From Bacillota bacterium (GTDB taxonomy: Bacteria; Bacillota; Clostridia; Lachnospirales; Lachnospiraceae), in NCBI GenBank assembly GCA_023460575.1, contig JAEWPQ010000132.1:1-7348 (forward strand): DNA of 7,348 nucleotides, read 5' to 3'. Below are positions 5,701-7,348 of the stretch, piece by piece. Numbering within the stretch: the stretch's first letter is position 1; each line of letters opens with the position of its first letter. Below the pieces are notes generated by a model. That model was not told the origin of the DNA and made no database searches. It saw only the letters and a list, made by a program, of their open reading frames with translations. A program made the translations under genes and the position numbers.

Positions 5701-7348
5701 TTCCTGTCTTTACTGCATTTTGATCTATCCCCACACTGCTTGTTACTTGAGCAATAGGAAATTCCCTGGTTACCGGATTTTTAATGGTGTAATCGTGATT
5801 ATCTTCATTAACAGTCCAGCTGACAAGACTATTTCCCTCTGCATCAGTCAGTTCCTGCCTGGTTTCTAAATAGGTTCTGGAAGAAAGGGGGTAAGACCCG
5901 GCTTCATCAACATAGATCCGTTTTGTTTCCTTAAAAGACTTTTCGGTCCTGCCGTCTGAGTACTTGGTGTATTCGGTAATCTCATATAAGTGACCGTCAA
6001 TAATTCCGTCCTCCACTGTTATAACCTGATGGTTGCCTGATCCGATTAATGGAGGCAGTTCAATCCCCGTATCCAGATCCTTTAATACGGTGTAGACCTT
6101 TACTGGTACCCTTCCTGTTATGGTAAGTGCTTCGATATAGCCATTGTCACTTGCCAGCTTCAAGACGCTAAAGCTGTTTGTAACATTTCGGATTCCTGTT
6201 CCCGGCTTATTTATGGTAAAGATCACTGGTTTTGAAAGGACAAATCCGGATGGAGCTTTCTGCTCTTCCATAATGTATACCCGGTTTGCTGACAGCTTCT
6301 TTGTCAAAGTAAATCCATCCGGTCCTGAAACCAGAGTTTCAATGGCTTCCCCATCCTTTTGATACTCCCCATTAACGGCTATTGCATGATATACAGCGAT
6401 TTTTGCACCTTCCACGGCCATGCCATTATCAAAGTTTGTCTTTTTAAATAGAATATTTGTTGGCTGGTTCTCAATTTCACAGGTATAAAGTATTTCTTTC
6501 CCGCTCCCTTTCCCGTCAAACTGGAACTTCTTCATTCCTTCAGAGATCTGGTAAAAATCCGGTGGAGAGATTTCTTCCATGGCATATGTGTAAGGTCTTA
6601 TGGTTCCGTCTGTCTGCACCAGACCCACAGGAAGTCCAGTTAATTCCGCCGTTCCGTCTGCGCCGGTTGTTATGTGCCAGACAGACCCTGTATCTTTGTT
6701 TGTCACTTTAAACCGTGCGTTTTCCAGTCCTTGTCCAGTATCAGAAGCTTTCTTTTTTATTACCAGTTTTCCTACCGTCGGGATATTTATGACCCGGTAA
6801 ACAGGAATCCTTTCTGCTCCTACAAGGATCTTTACCGGATCTGTTTTCTGCATGTAAGCCGGTGGGTTTAGCTCTGCAATATAATAGGTTCCGTATGGGG
6901 TTTTATCAATCCTGTGTGGCTTTAAATCTCCTACAGAAAATCCTTCTGGGATGCCATCGTTCAATTTATCATTTTCCGTATATCTTCCATCTGATCCGGA
7001 TATCCAGGTTTCAACCAGGTGGCTTTCATACTCCACAAAGTTCCCGGCTTCATCGGCCCGGTAAAGGGCCAGTTCTGCGCCCTCTGCGGCATACTCATTT
7101 GTTCCGTCCGTTATCACCTTCAAGACATTGATGTACTTTTCCTTATTCTCCAGACTGAATCTCTGTACAGCCCCGGTTTCGGTCAAAGTAATGGCCTTGG
7201 GGTCTGCTGTTTCAAATCCATCCGGCGTCTTTTCTTCCACTAGAACGTAATTTCCTACCTTCTTCCCATCTTTTTCTGCATTAAAGGGCAAATAATCAAT
7301 CCTGTGCATTCCTTCTAAGGTGTCATAGCTTTTTACTCCGTTTTCCTC
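2702..7348 (-). CDS. Giant LPXTG-anchored SpaA/Cna-B repeat surface protein (adhesin or pilin-like), N-terminus outside window
   Basis: The frame is open to the right edge: 13 codons precede the first visible Met (7309), so that Met is probably internal and the signal peptide is missing. At least 1548 residues are visible. Numbered from the 7309 Met, Cna-B/SpaA-like domains lie at about 58-178, 179-284, 285-380, 801-892, 893-982, 983-1093, 1094-1182, 1183-1273, 1274-1369 and 1370-1459, plus the end of one more before residue 57. Most show the family's first-strand Lys, a Y-x-[LIM]-x-E strand followed by AP/PP-x-GY or -GF, and a terminal Asn or Asp. These residues form intramolecular isopeptide bonds in characterised members. 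Between the third and fourth domains lie a linker (381-515), a DUF11-like domain (516-630, KTGSIIKYTVSYTNP) and a DUF7601/pilin-like domain (632-748). The C-terminus has LPKTG (1496-1500), a hydrophobic stretch and RRRDKKHDKQA, for sortase attachment to peptidoglycan. It is probably an adhesive stalk; no pilin lysine motif was recognised. Confidence 0.92.
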   Translation of the reverse strand, partial: EENGVKSYDTLEGMHRIDYLPFNAEKDGKKVGNYVLVEEKTPDGFETADPKAITLTETGAVQRFSLENKEKYINVLKVITDGTNEYAAEGAELALYRADEAGNFVEYESHLVETWISGSDGRYTENDKLNDGIPEGFSVGDLKPHRIDKTPYGTYYIAELNPPAYMQKTDPVKILVGAERIPVYRVINIPTVGKLVIKKKASDTGQGLENARFKVTNKDTGSVWHITTGADGTAELTGLPVGLVQTDGTIRPYTYAMEEISPPDFYQISEGMKKFQFDGKGSGKEILYTCEIENQPTNILFKKTNFDNGMAVEGAKIAVYHAIAVNGEYQKDGEAIETLVSGPDGFTLTKKLSANRVYIMEEQKAPSGFVLSKPVIFTINKPGTGIRNVTNSFSVLKLASDNGYIEALTITGRVPVKVYTVLKDLDTGIELPPLIGSGNHQVITVEDGIIDGHLYEITEYTKYSDGRTEKSFKETKRIYVDEAGSYPLSSRTYLETRQELTDAEGNSLVSWTVNEDNHDYTIKNPVTREFPIAQVTSSVGIDQNAVKTGSIIKYTVSYTNPYNYSADIQIKAILTDGLAYLRTTYYGVEQNGIVTWNLTDITAHESGTVDIVAVVNGEKGTQTKAYFETKVNAVTKHTVLTNPVVSEGSITMVNKLTGTEKIQEDEFTFRVRFMDSGGKTLTGYQAYSGSSEGRIKGEGKITITGDGFLTFDGLSYGTSYEIIQEPKDGYNNIFTGQTKGGTITGEVSKNPQSAVFINNRNNETIREILTAGGNYQLTETTSYSDGSSLTSGIYRFQLNADGMVDNVDMEDRPIHLYFSKVDAETGEELAEGRYSLIDEETGMAIYEFTKEKGEKIVIPAELITPGKKYSIQEDLSPEGYSYENKICFTAEESGIPETIMMQDRMTEIEIKKVDEETGELLMGGRFSIREKETGTVIETFVPEGKPYLLKGILTAGAVYELVEEAPPAGFAISQSIDFTVPKEPEPITITMKDTQTKVLIKKLAGNIGKKTPSEAEKPLEGSVLQILNEDKTPAKALCDGNGLKAGEDLIFITNGQFQTLKGQLEAGKSYWLHEISPADGYAYGEDIPFAVSLNGVMDVIVMIDEPTHVILSKKTITGNEELPGNQMSIKDQEGNIVEEWISKEHPHELIAKLKAGECYWLHEIQPAEGYAYAESVPFVVSKNGTVNLVEMRNRGTMVRLRKVDSLGQLLNGAVLQILDQQKNVIIPDFETTGEVLEVTGKLTAGKTYYLHEVKAPSGYLLSSDVLFTVPKESAVLELVMTDPKKQNPGSGTMYLHKADALTGKGMEGVEFSIYRFDGSFYLTVSTEADGYARFHIPPNGTYTYKETKAAPGYLATDHIYSFTIRNNEVSDRSITSIVNYPSPEVLIRKASAESLERLAGAVLEIRNNDGIPVLTGITDSNGQLLFLPQHVGKYTIHELKAPDGFIKTDASLTMYVMDDGTVNGELVMYNLRQYGKRKGFIMASYQSGLSGLAIPNHKEKGFWGWLSRLPKTGERCLAGGLFIGIGLIGIAVGTIVIRRRDKKHDKQA
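2705..2824 (-). other. C-terminal cell-wall sorting signal (LPKTG)
   Basis: LPKTG is encoded at 2810-2824. It is followed by ER, a Cys, a hydrophobic segment of about 20 residues rich in Gly/Ile/Leu, and the basic tail RRRDKKHDKQA. This is the complete sortase substrate layout: cleavage between Thr and Gly and attachment of the protein to the wall or to a pilus subunit. The cognate sortase is not in the window. Confidence 0.95.
3491..4363 (-). repeat. Tandem Cna-B domain repeats with a 267-base period
   Basis: Three consecutive domains of the surface protein repeat the block AGK/E-x-YWLHE or YYLHE, then PA-x-GYAY or APSGYLL, then PF-x-VS or LFTV. The conserved glutamates (residues 1061, 1150, 1239) are exactly 89 residues (267 bases) apart. 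The first two units also match well at DNA level, for example plus strand around 3836-3874 and 4103-4142 (shared TTTCATG-A/G-AGCCAGTAAC). This points to fairly recent tandem duplication. The preceding domain and the two that follow are more diverged. Confidence 0.75.
5066..5764 (-). other. DUF11-like plus DUF7601-like module inside the surface protein
   Basis: The stretch 5420-5764 encodes a DUF11-like beta-sandwich: KTGSIIKYTVSYTNP near the start, then LTDGLAYL and a VTWNLTDI strand, ending near TVLTNPV. The stretch 5066-5416 encodes a DUF7601/pilin-like domain: GSITMVNKLTG, DEFTFRVRF, then LTFDGLSYGTSYEIIQEP-x-DGY and an ending AVFINNR. These differ from the Cna-B array on either side. Domain names are by motif resemblance only. 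Confidence 0.6.

Noticed and set aside
7307..7309. True start codon of the giant surface protein
   Set aside because: The frame stays open for 13 more codons to the window edge with family-like sequence, there is no signal peptide after this Met, and part of a Cna-B domain already precedes residue 57.

Overview
The window looks like chromosomal DNA from a low-to-moderate GC Gram-positive anaerobe, most likely a Lachnospiraceae-type Clostridia. The evidence is the strong AGGAGG-type ribosome sites, the near-consensus sigma-A promoters, an LPKTG wall-sorting signal, and a giant SpaA/Cna-B surface protein of the kind common in gut Lachnospiraceae. The family-level placement is inference. All genes that can be supported read on the minus strand, so the biological order runs from the right end of the window to the left.

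Right to middle (7348 to 1627): the first gene is a very large cell-wall-anchored surface protein, cut at its N-terminus by the window edge. At least 1548 residues are visible. They form about ten Cna-B/SpaA-like beta domains, interrupted by a DUF11-like domain and a DUF7601/pilin-like domain, and end in LPKTG, a hydrophobic segment and a basic tail. The next gene overlaps its last codons. It encodes a 363-residue exported protein with a C-terminal membrane anchor and a very basic tail but no sorting motif. The two are almost certainly co-transcribed and translationally coupled, which suggests a surface adhesin or pilus-like structure and a membrane-held partner. No sortase lies in the window.

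Middle (1626 to 1240): a gene-free stretch of about 390 bases. It holds a good intrinsic terminator for the surface-protein operon, then a compact GC-rich patch of nested inverted repeats ending in a second T-run, and then a regulatory region. That region has a strong promoter (TTGACA, 17 bases, CATAAT), paired direct repeats and an AT-rich inverted repeat upstream, and a 13-base perfect palindrome just downstream of the expected transcription start.

Left (1239 to 1): a Gfo/Idh/MocA-family NAD(P)-dependent oxidoreductase, then a near-perfect promoter (TTGACA, 17 bases, TATACT), then the first 38 codons of a RarA/MgsA-type replication-associated AAA+ ATPase running off the left edge. These look like independent transcription units unrelated to the surface proteins, so the surface operon appears to be an accessory unit next to housekeeping genes.
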